From: CBDDFS01 sp965227255
GTDB lineage: Bacteria; Bacteroidota; Bacteroidia; Flavobacteriales_E; Vicingaceae
Length of the DNA: 64,000 bases
NCBI GenBank assembly: GCA_965227255.1
Contig: CBDDFS010000001.1
Span: 1-64,000, forward strand
Direction of reading: 5' to 3'
This document shows positions 8,724 through 18,102 of this stretch, piece after piece; within the stretch, counting starts at the first letter, position 1; each line of letters opens with the position of its first letter. A program made the translations under genes and the position numbers. The notes beneath the pieces were generated by a model. The model was not told the DNA's origin, made no database searches, and saw only the letters and a program-made list of their open reading frames with translations.

Positions 8724-10334
8724 TTAGGAATTCTCCATCACTTTCGGAGCTCCTGCCAGGATCTCCTCATTGGCATATTCCTTAAATTTTTCGAAGTTCT
8801 CATTGAAGGATCTTGCAAGATCATTGGCCTTCTTGTCATAAGCATCCTTGTCTTCCCAGGTATTCTTTGGATTAAGAACATCTGAAGGAACATTCGGACA
8901 AGATTGCGGCATATCAAGACCAAAAACTTCGTGCGTTGTATATTCTACATTGTCAAGCTCTCCATTCAAGGCAGCAGTGATCAAAGCTCTTGTGATTTTC
9001 AAACTCATTCTCTCACCCACACCGTATGCGCCACCTGACCAGCCTGTATTCACAAGCCATACATTTACTCCGGCTTCCTGCATTTTCTCGCTAAGCATTT
9101 CTGCATATCTGGTTGGATGCAAAGGCATAAAAGGAGCTCCGAAACACGCACTGAAAGTTTTAACCGGATCGGTAATTCCAGCTTCTGTTCCGGCAACTTT
9201 TGCCGTGTAACCAGAAATAAAGTGGAAGGCAGCCTGTCCCGGAGTTAATTTGGAGATCGGAGGTAAAACACCATAAGCATCGCATGTTAGGAAGAATATA
9301 TTCTTAGGATTCTTACCAACTGACGGAACAGCAATATTATCGATGTGATACAATGGATAACTTACTCTCGTATTCTCTGTCTTAGAAACATTTGCAAAAT
9401 CCACTTCATTGCTCCCTTCGAAGAATTCTATGTTCTCAAGCAATGCTCCTCCCTTGATCGCTCTGTAGATGTCCGGCTCCTTTTCTTCCGTAAGGTCGAT
9501 ACACTTTGCATAACAACCTCCTTCGAAGTTAAAGATGGAATCTTCAGACCAACCATGTTCGTCGTCACCAATCAATTTCCTGTCGGGATCGGCAGAAAGT
9601 GTGGTCTTTCCAGTACCGGAAAGCCCAAAGAATAATGCCGTATCACCCTGCTCGCCAATATTGGCAGAACAATGCATGGAAAGAACATTTTTCTGAGCCG
9701 GAAGAATGAAATTCAAAGCCGAGAAAATTCCTTTCTTCATTTCACCTGTATAACCGGTTCCTCCAACAAGAGCGATTTTCCTTGTGAAGTTTAGAATGGC
9801 AAAGTTGTGTTGTCTTGTGCCGTCTTCTTCTGCATTGGCCATAAACCCAGGTGCGCTTATTACAAGCCACTCGGGGTCAAAATTTTCGATTTCCTCATCC
9901 GTTGGACGAAGGAACATATTGTGAATGAACAGATTACTCCAGGGTGTTTCGTTTACAGCCCTGATGTTCAATCTGTAGTTCGGATCGGCACATGCGTAAG
10001 CATCTCGCACATAAAGTTCTTTTCCTTCCAAATATTCAATAACCTTATCGTAAAGCTTGTCAAAAGCCTCAGGCTCGAATGGTATGTTGATGTCTCCCCA
10101 CCAGATCTCATCTCTGGTAATGTCATCTTTAACAATAAATCTGTCTTTTGGAGATCGACCGGTGAATTCTCCGGTGTCGATTGTAATTGCCCCGCTGCTC
10201 GTATCCTGAGCCATTCCCTTATCCACGGCAATTTTACTTAGTTCTTCACTGGAAAGATTCCAGTTCACAGTGGCATTCTTGATACCAAGGTTTTCAATGC
10301 TTGCGTCGTTTCCGCGCTTCCCCTTGTTTATCAT
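8724..10334 (-). CDS. pckA: Phosphoenolpyruvate carboxykinase (ATP)
   Basis: 536 aa, full length. It decarboxylates and phosphorylates oxaloacetate to PEP and gates gluconeogenesis. The kinase-1a P-loop GLSGTGKTT has its lysine at residue 243; kinase-2/metal motif LIGDDEHGW and the PEPCK signature FEGGCYAKCI follow. The N-terminal TGEFTGRSPKDRF substrate motif is intact. It is a single-gene unit: its own terminator lies downstream and a candidate -7 element upstream. Confidence 0.97.
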   Translation of the reverse strand: MINKGKRGNDASIENLGIKNATVNWNLSSEELSKIAVDKGMAQDTSSGAITIDTGEFTGRSPKDRFIVKDDITRDEIWWGDINIPFEPEAFDKLYDKVIEYLEGKELYVRDAYACADPNYRLNIRAVNETPWSNLFIHNMFLRPTDEEIENFDPEWLVISAPGFMANAEEDGTRQHNFAILNFTRKIALVGGTGYTGEMKKGIFSALNFILPAQKNVLSMHCSANIGEQGDTALFFGLSGTGKTTLSADPDRKLIGDDEHGWSEDSIFNFEGGCYAKCIDLTEEKEPDIYRAIKGGALLENIEFFEGSNEVDFANVSKTENTRVSYPLYHIDNIAVPSVGKNPKNIFFLTCDAYGVLPPISKLTPGQAAFHFISGYTAKVAGTEAGITDPVKTFSACFGAPFMPLHPTRYAEMLSEKMQEAGVNVWLVNTGWSGGAYGVGERMSLKITRALITAALNGELDNVEYTTHEVFGLDMPQSCPNVPSDVLNPKNTWEDKDAYDKKANDLARSFNENFEKFKEYANEEILAGAPKVMENS

Positions 10335-10371
10335 AAATTTTTGTTTTCGAATTAAATCAAATTTAAGGGGG

Positions 10372-10379
10372 CAAATTTA
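10372..10379 (-). promoter_or_regulatory. Candidate -7 element for pckA
   Basis: Leftward TAAATTTG matches the Bacteroidota -7 consensus TAnnTTTG, 37 bases upstream of the pckA ATG. No convincing -33 TTG at the expected spacing was seen. Confidence 0.35.
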
Positions 10380-10446
10380 GCCCTTATCAATGAATTGGCG
10401 CAGGTAAATGTTTTTTTTATCAACACTGATTTAAATTAACGTTAAG

Positions 10447-13400
10447 TCAGGCCACTCTTCTGATTTCACCCATACCGAAATAAATTAGAAATGAAGAAAT
10501 TCGTTTATCCTCCAGTTCACCCAAAACTCTGGAATATGTCCTCAACTGATCCTCGTGTTTTTCATCCGGAATACCTGTTTTGTAATCAATGATCACCACT
10601 TCTTCATCATTGACCATCATCCGATCTGGTCTGAGTATCCCACCTTCCGATGTCATTATTTCCCTTTCGTTGAAAACTGCAAATGAATCTTTTTGAAAAT
10701 ACTCTTCAACTTCGCTTCCAATAATCGTCTTCTCAATATTCTCTCTAAGCTCATTAGCGCTTTCTTTACTGATCAGTCCTCCAGAAATATAAGATTCAAG
10801 AACTTCTGGCAGGTCTTCAATGTAATTCACTCTGCTGAGAACATCGTGCATAAAATTGCCATATTCCTGTGCTGTGAATTCGTCTTCCGACAACACATTC
10901 TTGTCTATTCTATATTTCAGACTGACTTTCTTCTTCCAATCCAGCACATCACCTTCCGTATAAACAAAGTCACTATCAGCCTCATTTTTCTTTTCCATTT
11001 CACTCATTTTCAATTCACCTCTGGAGAATATTGCACTTTCTTCAGAGCCAACATAGTCGGTCAATTGAAAACTCTTCCAAAGAATGTTCTCCTCACGATA
11101 TAGCTGTGATTTATCATTTTGCTCCGTGCTGAGAATAAAAAGGTGTTCGGCGGCTCTGGACATGGCCACATACATTAAATTTAGACTATCGAGCAGGGAT
11201 TTCTTCATCTCCTGATCATACACCTCTTTGTAGTTTGAATATTGCAAGTCAGTCACTGACGGAAGCCAGGCCACCGGCAGGATGTCCTTGTCCTTTCCTT
11301 CGGTGTGTACCCAGAAGTGGTCTTCGTTCGGTGATATCTGTCCATGTAAAAATGGTAAGATCACGACAGGAAATTCGAGTCCCTTCGATTTATGAATGGT
11401 CATGATCTTGATGGCATTATCGTTCGGCGGCATCTCAACATCGAGCTCTACTCCTTTCTCATTCCACCATTCCAGAAATCTGGAAGCATTGTTGCCCCAT
11501 CGCGTTTGGAATTTGGAGACGTGATCAAGAAAATTCAGGACAAAGGGATCGGTCGATTTATGCTGCAGGAAAGTTTGAACTAATGAATTGCAGGTTTCAA
11601 GTATGCTTGAGTTCGACACTTTCCCGAATTCAAATTGAGGATGGGATTTATATAAAACCTCCTGTATTCCAACCTGTTTTAACCATAGCCGAAGCAAATC
11701 ATCATTGCTCATGCCATCAAGCAATCCTTCGTTACTCAAGTATTGAAGGATGGCAAACGAAATGATCTTATTCTCTTTATCGAGAAGGAATTCAATCCAA
11801 TGCACCAGAAATTGGACTTCATTTGAGAAATGCAGTTTCAGACTTTCACTTGAAAGTACAGGATGACCGGCTTCAAGCAAATAATCAGCAACCTGAGTGC
11901 ATTGATCGCGCTTTCTGCAAAGCACGCTGATGTCACCATGCGCATAACCAGCCTCAATGCAAGAGGAAACATAATCACCAACCAATTCTAGGCGTTCCTC
12001 ATTATCCTGTTCTTTCTGTAAAAACTGAATTTTAACGGATCCCGCTCCTCCTTTTCTGGAGTCCTGCTTGTGTTTGTGATAGATGTCGGTCAATTCCTCA
12101 GGAAAAGACTCTTTGACAAGCTCAAAAAAGTCGTTGATATAACTCACGATATTTTCAAGAGAGCGAAAATTAGACTCTAATGTCTTTCTCTCAAATGCGC
12201 TTTTCAAGGCTTCTTCCATAAAGGCCAAGCCGTCTGAGGGGCGGTCATCAAAGTGCAAAGAAGGTAAACGATTCATTTGCTCTACATCGCCACCGCGAAA
12301 TCTATAAATGGCCTGTTTCGAATCACCTACAATGAGACTGCTGAATCCATCGGCCAGGGTGTTTTCAACCAGTGGAAGAAGATTATACCACTGTATTTTG
12401 GATGTATCCTGAAATTCATCTATGAGATAATGATTGAATCGTTCTCCTACTCTCTCATAAATATATGGGACCGGACTATCGTCGATCAATCTGGCAATTA
12501 ATGAATTGAAATCATCGAGCTGGACGAGCTCATTTTCTTTCTTGAAATTCTCAATCTCATTGTAAACTTCTTTCACAAGGGCCATGGAATATACTCGGCC
12601 GATCATGAGATCGCAGAATATGTAGGAAGGTCGATGAACATAAAACGACTTGATGAAGTCGTCCAGCAATAAAGAAAGCTCACCGCTAACCGAATCAATT
12701 AGAACGGACCTTTCACCTTTGACCTTTGACGACTTCCAGTTACCACTTTCCACAATCTTGTTCACCCCTGACGTAGGCTCCTTCATATTCAGTTTTGAAG
12801 AAAGAAAATTGTTTTTGAGATAACCGGGCAATGCTCTCATTCCACCACTGATCTCTGCATAATCTATTCCATGTTTATCTATAGTATCAATAATTTTTCC
12901 AGCTTTTTGTCTGAGGTCATTCTCAATTGTTTTTTTTCTGGTCCAAAGAGAATTTTTGACCTCGGTAAACGATTCCGTTCTCAGTGTATCGAGTTCAGCG
13001 ACATAGGATTCTGCTCTATCCTTAAGCACCTCCACAGCCATATTGATCAGGTCCTTTTTTATGTTGGTGCTTTTGCCCGATGAAAATTTGTAATCTGAAA
13101 ATTCGACCAACATTTGGGTGATTGTGCTATCCTGTGTCAAGGACTCCAGAAATGAATCTACACCTGCTTCTATGATGCGGTCGCGGTTCAATTCAATTTC
13201 GGCATTGCCCGATAAATTCAACTCAAAAGAAAAGGAACGTATTATTCGGTATACAAATCTGTCAATCGTGGATATAGAGAATTCGGCATAGTCATGAATC
13301 AGATAGCGAAGTATTTCAGCAGATCGGCTGATCACTGATTCTTCAGGCATGTTGATCTCCTTTGAAATCTCCTTGGTTAAGTTCTTGTGTTTGTCTCTCT

Positions 13401-13602
13401 TTAATGAAATGCCGTTCAGGGCATCCAACACCCTTTCTTTCATTTCATTCGTAGCCTTGTTGGTGAAGGTTATGGCAAGAATGTGCCGATAGTAGCGCTG
13501 ATCCTGACTGGAAAGCAGTAGCTTGAGATACTCCTTAACAAGGTTATACGTTTTTCCTGAACCGGCTGAAGCCTGTACTACCGTAAATCGCTTTTCGCTC
13601 AT
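10447..13602 (-). CDS. UvrD-family helicase with C-terminal PD-(D/E)XK nuclease (AddA/RecB-like)
   Basis: 1051 aa. Helicase motif I ASAGSGKTYNL is at residues 11-21, motif II appears as LIDEFQDTSKIQW, motif III as VGDSKQAIYRFRGGD, motif V as IMTIHKSKGLEFPVV and motif VI as LMYVAMSRAAEHL. The C-terminal 200 residues carry a RecB-type nuclease: GNFMHDVLSRV, then RPDRMMV and VVIIDYKTG (the Asp...Asp-x-Lys core). This architecture fits the AddA-like subunit of Bacteroidota double-strand-break resection complexes; the usual AddB-like partner is not in this window. The start is an ATG overlapping the miaA stop (ATGA), so the pair is probably co-transcribed. Confidence 0.92.
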   Translation of the reverse strand: MSEKRFTVVQASAGSGKTYNLVKEYLKLLLSSQDQRYYRHILAITFTNKATNEMKERVLDALNGISLKRDKHKNLTKEISKEINMPEESVISRSAEILRYLIHDYAEFSISTIDRFVYRIIRSFSFELNLSGNAEIELNRDRIIEAGVDSFLESLTQDSTITQMLVEFSDYKFSSGKSTNIKKDLINMAVEVLKDRAESYVAELDTLRTESFTEVKNSLWTRKKTIENDLRQKAGKIIDTIDKHGIDYAEISGGMRALPGYLKNNFLSSKLNMKEPTSGVNKIVESGNWKSSKVKGERSVLIDSVSGELSLLLDDFIKSFYVHRPSYIFCDLMIGRVYSMALVKEVYNEIENFKKENELVQLDDFNSLIARLIDDSPVPYIYERVGERFNHYLIDEFQDTSKIQWYNLLPLVENTLADGFSSLIVGDSKQAIYRFRGGDVEQMNRLPSLHFDDRPSDGLAFMEEALKSAFERKTLESNFRSLENIVSYINDFFELVKESFPEELTDIYHKHKQDSRKGGAGSVKIQFLQKEQDNEERLELVGDYVSSCIEAGYAHGDISVLCRKRDQCTQVADYLLEAGHPVLSSESLKLHFSNEVQFLVHWIEFLLDKENKIISFAILQYLSNEGLLDGMSNDDLLRLWLKQVGIQEVLYKSHPQFEFGKVSNSSILETCNSLVQTFLQHKSTDPFVLNFLDHVSKFQTRWGNNASRFLEWWNEKGVELDVEMPPNDNAIKIMTIHKSKGLEFPVVILPFLHGQISPNEDHFWVHTEGKDKDILPVAWLPSVTDLQYSNYKEVYDQEMKKSLLDSLNLMYVAMSRAAEHLFILSTEQNDKSQLYREENILWKSFQLTDYVGSEESAIFSRGELKMSEMEKKNEADSDFVYTEGDVLDWKKKVSLKYRIDKNVLSEDEFTAQEYGNFMHDVLSRVNYIEDLPEVLESYISGGLISKESANELRENIEKTIIGSEVEEYFQKDSFAVFNEREIMTSEGGILRPDRMMVNDEEVVIIDYKTGIPDEKHEDQLRTYSRVLGELEDKRISSFLIYFGMGEIRRVA

Positions 13603-14522
13603 TTTTCAGAGGGCAATTTCAAATTATTCAGCATCTCATCCAGGTTCTTTTCAATTCCGGATTCAATCTCAAGCCATTTAATCTCAAGGCCTTTTTTCTC
13701 CATTCGTCTGAACCAGGTCATTTGTCGTTTAGAGAATTGATTAATTCCTGACCTCAATTTCTGAAACATATCGTTATAGTTTAATTCCTCAAGAAGAAAT
13801 TGACAAACAAACTTGTATTCAAGACCATAGTATTTTAAATCTTCGAGGGTGATTCCCTTGTCAAGCAGACCTTTAACCTCTTCTATCAGTCCGCTTTCCA
13901 ATCTTTCTTTCAGTCTTATTTCTATTCTTTTCTTGATGAGCTCTCTATCTCCTCTCAATCCAAAAACCATTGCATTTATCTTTGTTATTTCAACAGGACT
14001 GCCATTTTCAGATGCTCTGGCTACTTCAATTGCTCTGAGCAATCTGTTACGGTCTGTGGTATCCGTTGTGTTATGCAAAACGGTCATGTCCGATAACATG
14101 GAAATCAATTCTTCATCGCTCTTTTTTTCCAGTTCTTTTCGAAACTCAGGATCTATAGAGGCTTCAGGCAAATCATAATCAAATAAAATGCTGTCGAAAT
14201 ACAGACCGGTTCCGCCACAAAGAATCACCGCCTTTCCCCTTGATTGTATTTCATTTATAATCCGATTACAATCTTTTTTGAATTCGTATAAATTATATTT
14301 CTCTCCGGCTTCCCTGATATTGATCAAATGGTGAGGAATTTGTTTTCCATTCAAGTCATACTCCTCCAGATCTTTACCACTGCCAATGTCCATATCGCGA
14401 TATACTTGTCGTGAATCGACACTGATTATCTCGGCATTTATTGTATTAGCCAATTGTACAGCCAGCTTGGTCTTACCAGTAGCTGTAGGTCCAAGAATGC
14501 AAATGATATCGGAACTAATCAC
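13599..14522 (-). CDS. miaA: tRNA dimethylallyltransferase
   Basis: It transfers the dimethylallyl group to N6 of A37 in tRNAs reading UNN codons. The P-loop ILGPTATGKTKLA sits at the N-terminus, followed by ISVDSRQVYRDMDIGSGK and the HHLINI motif. The frame can open at GTG 14537, but GTG 14522 is closer to the conserved N-terminus and leaves only an 8-base overlap with the upstream membrane-protein gene; I chose it. The C-terminal region FSKRQMTWFRR is typical. The stop overlaps the helicase ATG by four bases. Confidence 0.93.
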   Translation of the reverse strand: MISSDIICILGPTATGKTKLAVQLANTINAEIISVDSRQVYRDMDIGSGKDLEEYDLNGKQIPHHLINIREAGEKYNLYEFKKDCNRIINEIQSRGKAVILCGGTGLYFDSILFDYDLPEASIDPEFRKELEKKSDEELISMLSDMTVLHNTTDTTDRNRLLRAIEVARASENGSPVEITKINAMVFGLRGDRELIKKRIEIRLKERLESGLIEEVKGLLDKGITLEDLKYYGLEYKFVCQFLLEELNYNDMFQKLRSGINQFSKRQMTWFRRMEKKGLEIKWLEIESGIEKNLDEMLNNLKLPSEK

Positions 14523-15015
14523 TTTTCTGAGCTTCACTAAATTCTTGTCTGAGTTTATCGATCAGAGTGTACAAATCAGGAAGAGGTAGTTTCGTAACAG
14601 TTCTCACTTCCCTTTCGTCGCACAGGATGACCAAAACACCCTGGTTATCTTCTTCATATTGTGTTGAGTCTGCCACGAAATCAATTTCCTGCCATTTATG
14701 GGTTTTCTTGGCGTCTTTGAACCAATTGTAATCTGCCCAGTAAGTGAATCGATTCTTATCTAATTTAATCACCTCCAATCCGAAGGAATTCCAGAGTCCT
14801 GCTCGAAATATATAGAAACCTAACAATCCAAAAAGTAGCATCCCAAATACAAATCCGATGTGAAATCCTCCTGTGGACGAAATAAATAAAATTGAACCAA
14901 TAACAGGTATTATAGCCGTAATTGATCCTATACCAAAAAGCAATACCCTTGTAAATATGGGTGATGGTTTAACCTTAAGAATGAGTGTTTGTCCGTCGAA
15001 ATTGATTTGATCCAT
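14515..15015 (-). CDS. Small membrane protein of unknown function
   Basis: 166 aa. Residues about 20-72 hold two hydrophobic membrane spans (FTRVLLFGIGSITAIIPVIG and FVFGMLLFGLLGFYIF). A cytosolic-looking C-terminal half of about 90 residues contains Trp-rich strands (YWADYNWFKDAKKTHKW) and a final helix. It resembles small PH-like or DUF-type membrane proteins, but I do not recognise a specific family. It is first in a leftward run with miaA, overlapping by 8 bases. Confidence 0.7.
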   Translation of the reverse strand: MDQINFDGQTLILKVKPSPIFTRVLLFGIGSITAIIPVIGSILFISSTGGFHIGFVFGMLLFGLLGFYIFRAGLWNSFGLEVIKLDKNRFTYWADYNWFKDAKKTHKWQEIDFVADSTQYEEDNQGVLVILCDEREVRTVTKLPLPDLYTLIDKLRQEFSEAQKSD

Positions 15016-15170
15016 ATTTCTTAAAAAGATTAAATATTCCTGGTTTTGAATCGTTTAGAATGATAATTAGTGCAATAGGGTGATGAATGTCCCATTATAT
15101 GATGAAAAGCTTCTTTAACTTTACGGGCAACTTATTGTTTAATTCATACGTCACTAAGATAGAGAAAGGC

Positions 15171-15947
15171 ATGAAAAAGACACGGATTTTTATTCTGGCG
15201 ACCATCACCGGATTGGCATTTATTATGTCCTGCACGAAGGAAAAAGAGGAGGAAATGAAGGATACCCCGGAGGATTCTGTAACCGTTCGGTTTACGGCAT
15301 TTGCAGGAAATGACACCCTGGTCTACAAAGAAGAATTCAGAGATCCGCTCAACCGTTTATGGAGGGTTGAAAAGCTAATTCATTATGTATCCGATGTTTA
15401 TCTTCTTGACGGCAATAAGGAAGTCAAGCTAAGTGATGTTGAATTGATTACTTACGAGCGAAATGGAGATCCTGACGTGACAGACGAAATGCAGGAATTC
15501 AAGGCATTGGTTCCAAGAGGTACATATGACGGAATTCGAATGGGCATAGGTCTGAATCCCATTCAAAACTCGTCAGATCCGGGATCTTATGCTCCGGAAC
15601 ATCCTCTGTCAGGCGATCAGAATATGTATTGGGGACAATGGGCTATGTATCGTTTTCTTGTCATGGATGGAAGAATTGACACCGACAATGATGATGTTCT
15701 GGATAAAACATACAGCCACCATCCTGGTTTAGATACTAGTTACGTTGTTAAAACATTTAATCAACCTATAGAAGTGAGTGGTGACAGCGAAAATATTTTA
15801 GATTTTACCTTCGATTTTAATGAGGTATATTTTGGTCAAGACACCGTTGATGCCGTGGAAGTTCCGAGCTGGCATGGAAGTGTTGACAATGCATATATCT
15901 CAGTACATCTTATGTCGAATCTTGCTAATAGTCTTGAATTGAAATGA
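15171..15947 (+). CDS. MbnP-family lipoprotein
   Basis: The frame opens at 15087, but the ATG at 15171 gives a proper lipoprotein signal (MKKTRIFILATITGLAFIMSC) with Cys as the lipidation site, so I start there (258 aa). The mature protein has the MbnP layout: an opening VTVRFTAFAGNDTL strand, a VSDVYLL segment, a central NMYWGQWAMYRFLVMDG, and a late FDFNEVYF strand. MbnP proteins are copper-associated periplasmic proteins first seen in methanobactin operons. The di-haem enzyme gene follows with an ATGA overlap, which strengthens the assignment. Confidence 0.8.
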   Translation: MKKTRIFILATITGLAFIMSCTKEKEEEMKDTPEDSVTVRFTAFAGNDTLVYKEEFRDPLNRLWRVEKLIHYVSDVYLLDGNKEVKLSDVELITYERNGDPDVTDEMQEFKALVPRGTYDGIRMGIGLNPIQNSSDPGSYAPEHPLSGDQNMYWGQWAMYRFLVMDGRIDTDNDDVLDKTYSHHPGLDTSYVVKTFNQPIEVSGDSENILDFTFDFNEVYFGQDTVDAVEVPSWHGSVDNAYISVHLMSNLANSLELK

Positions 15948-17092
15948 GAAAGTTTCTCAAAATAGCATTGACCTTAACCGTCATTGGTAGTTCCTTCTGG
16001 ACCTGTACGAAGGACAACGAAGAAAACGATTGCAAGCCTCCAAAGGACACAACGGATACTTTGGTATTTGACCCTACTCCGGTGGACCTGAATTCCAAGT
16101 TGCCTGGATATTTTATTAAAAGTATTCAGGAACCAGCGGATAATCCAACGACAGAAGAAGGAATCAAATATGGCAGAGCCTTGTTCTATGAGCCTTTGCT
16201 TTCAGGTGATGGAACACAGTCTTGTGGATCCTGTCATCAACAAGGATTTTCTTTCACCGACGAAGGTCGAAGATTCAGTGAAGGAATCGATGGCATCCTC
16301 GGCGATTTAAATACCATGCAACTGGTAAATATGGGACTTCATAAAAATCTTTTCTGGAACGGAAGGGCTACGTCATTGGAAGAGCAAGCATTCGAGCCAG
16401 TTTTAAATCCTATTGAGATGCATGAGACATGGAAGAATGTGGAAGAAAAGTTAAATGCCATTCCCGACTACCAGGTTATGAATTTTAAAGCCTTTGGCAC
16501 GTACGAGATTGATTCTTTTTCTGTGGTAAAAGCCATAGCACAATTTGAACGATCCATGATCTCGAATAACTCGAAATTCGATCGTTTCCTTGCAGACCCC
16601 AATGCGAATCCATTAACAGCACTAGAGCTGCAAGGATATCAGCTCTTTATTGGAGAGAAAGAATATGACAGTCAGGGAAATGTCACGAAGCGAGGGGCTG
16701 ATTGCTGGCATTGTCATACACCAGACGCAGATATGTTCGACAATACGTTCAGAAACAATGCTCTTGACTTTTTCCCGGATAGTGGATTGGCTGAAGTCAC
16801 AAAAAGTGCCGACGATATTGGAAAATTCAAGGTTCCTTCTTTAAGAAATATTGCAGTTACGGCACCTTACATGCATGACGGTAGATTTCCAAATCTGGAT
16901 TCAGTGATCAATTTTTACAGTGAAGGACTTAAATGGTCAGATAATGTGGATGGGGACATGAAACATGTGGATCGAGGTGGTGTGCGCCTTGATTCCATTG
17001 AAAAAATAGCCCTGAAAGCATTCCTGAAAACCCTTACAGATGATACTTTCCTAACGAATCCGGAATACAGCGACCCAAAATCCCCAATTTAG
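15944..17092 (+). CDS. Di-haem cytochrome c peroxidase-like protein (MbnH type)
   Basis: 382 aa with an N-terminal signal and a possible lipid-attachment Cys (SSFWTC). Two haem c sites are present: Cys94-Gly-Ser-Cys97-His98 and Cys254-Trp-His-Cys257-His258. The body matches the CcpA/MauG/MbnH superfamily, with GRALFYEPLLSGDGTQSC, NMGLHKNLFWNGRATSLEEQA and the late VPSLRNIAVTAPYMHDGRF. In methanotrophs the partner MbnH oxidises a tryptophan of MbnP. The present gene sits between two MbnP-family genes and overlaps the first by four bases, so a role in modifying one or both is a reasonable inference; a plain peroxidase remains possible. Confidence 0.85.
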   Translation: MRKFLKIALTLTVIGSSFWTCTKDNEENDCKPPKDTTDTLVFDPTPVDLNSKLPGYFIKSIQEPADNPTTEEGIKYGRALFYEPLLSGDGTQSCGSCHQQGFSFTDEGRRFSEGIDGILGDLNTMQLVNMGLHKNLFWNGRATSLEEQAFEPVLNPIEMHETWKNVEEKLNAIPDYQVMNFKAFGTYEIDSFSVVKAIAQFERSMISNNSKFDRFLADPNANPLTALELQGYQLFIGEKEYDSQGNVTKRGADCWHCHTPDADMFDNTFRNNALDFFPDSGLAEVTKSADDIGKFKVPSLRNIAVTAPYMHDGRFPNLDSVINFYSEGLKWSDNVDGDMKHVDRGGVRLDSIEKIALKAFLKTLTDDTFLTNPEYSDPKSPI

Positions 17093-17143
17093 TGGGCAAC
17101 CCACAATGATTTTGAACGTCTGTTTGAGAGGACATTGGATGTC

Positions 17144-17174
17144 GTTTAGGCTTTATGCAAATTGTTTACTTTTG
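17144..17174 (+). promoter_or_regulatory. Candidate promoter of the second MbnP gene
   Basis: TACTTTTG (17167-17174) matches the -7 consensus TAnnTTTG, with a TTTAG-like -33 element about 19 bases upstream. Transcription would start near 17180. That rules out the ATG at 17155 and supports the ATG at 17197. Confidence 0.45.
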
Positions 17175-17196
17175 TTCTTCAATAATATCTTTTAAT

Positions 17197-18048
17197 ATGA
17201 ATAAAGTGAAGTTTTTGATAGGCTCTCTGCTCGGAGTAGCCATTTTGATGGGATGTTCAAAAGAGGTTGAGGATAAAGGACCTGCTCCTGCTCCGGATCC
17301 ATATACACAGGTGATTTTTGAATTCACACACAATGTGGATGGAGCATCGCTCCAACTGGATACAACCAAATACGAAAATCAATCAAGTAATATCTATGGT
17401 GTTACAAACCTACAATACCTTGTAGGGACTTTCAGACTGAAGTCATGGAACAGCAATGAGCATACGTTCATTGATGAGCATCATTTGGTTGATCTTAAAG
17501 ATCCAACAACCTGGACTTTCAGACCAAAGGATACCATTCTGATTGACGATTACAACGATTTAACTTTATTCCTTGGATTTGGTCACGATGCCGAAAAGAA
17601 TAAAGTAGACGGAGTTCCGGATCAAGATCTTAACGACCAATTCGGATGGCCACCAAAATGGGGAGGTGGATATTACACAATGAAGATGTATGGAAACTTC
17701 TTCCCCACTACCTCTTCTACAACCACACTTGGCTATGATATGGCTCTCGGTGGGAAGATCAGAAAGGAAACACCGAATGATACGACCTATGTTGATAATC
17801 CGATATTCGCTAACGTTACTCAGGAAGGTTTTTCTATCCCTAAAGGCACCAAACTAGTGAAGATTGAGATCAGAATGGATCTGAACAAACTCTTCAAAGA
17901 CAAATGGGAAAATGCAAACTACAATCTGAGCGCTTTCCAGTCTAACATCGAAGAAAACTCAGTGGCTTCTTCTATTCTATCAAGCAATATTGAGAATTGT
18001 TTCAAGTTAGGTTCAGTCACACTAGATGACGAAGCTCAGACTCAATAA
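17197..18048 (+). CDS. Second MbnP-family lipoprotein
   Basis: Start at ATG 17197, giving the lipoprotein signal MNKVKFLIGSLLGVAILMGC; the longer frame from 17155 begins ahead of the likely promoter. The 283-residue product has the same layout as the first MbnP: VIFEFTHNVDGASLQLD, NLQYLVGTFRL, a central WGGGYYTMKMYGNFF, and a C-terminal region ending in FKLGSVTLDDE. The two copies are clearly diverged rather than a recent duplication. It lies 104 bases after the di-haem enzyme gene and is followed by a strong terminator. It appears able to be expressed on its own. Confidence 0.78.
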   Translation: MNKVKFLIGSLLGVAILMGCSKEVEDKGPAPAPDPYTQVIFEFTHNVDGASLQLDTTKYENQSSNIYGVTNLQYLVGTFRLKSWNSNEHTFIDEHHLVDLKDPTTWTFRPKDTILIDDYNDLTLFLGFGHDAEKNKVDGVPDQDLNDQFGWPPKWGGGYYTMKMYGNFFPTTSSTTTLGYDMALGGKIRKETPNDTTYVDNPIFANVTQEGFSIPKGTKLVKIEIRMDLNKLFKDKWENANYNLSAFQSNIEENSVASSILSSNIENCFKLGSVTLDDEAQTQ

Positions 18049-18072
18049 GAAGTAACAAAGAATTGATAAGTG

Positions 18073-18102
18073 AAGGCGTTCTATCAGGACGCCTTTTCTT
18101 TT
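18073..18102 (+). terminator. Intrinsic terminator after the MbnP/MbnH set
   Basis: Stem AAGGCGT (18073-18079) / ACGCCTT (18089-18095), loop of nine, then TTCTTTT. It overlaps the stop codon and last codons of the convergent flavoprotein gene. Confidence 0.8.
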
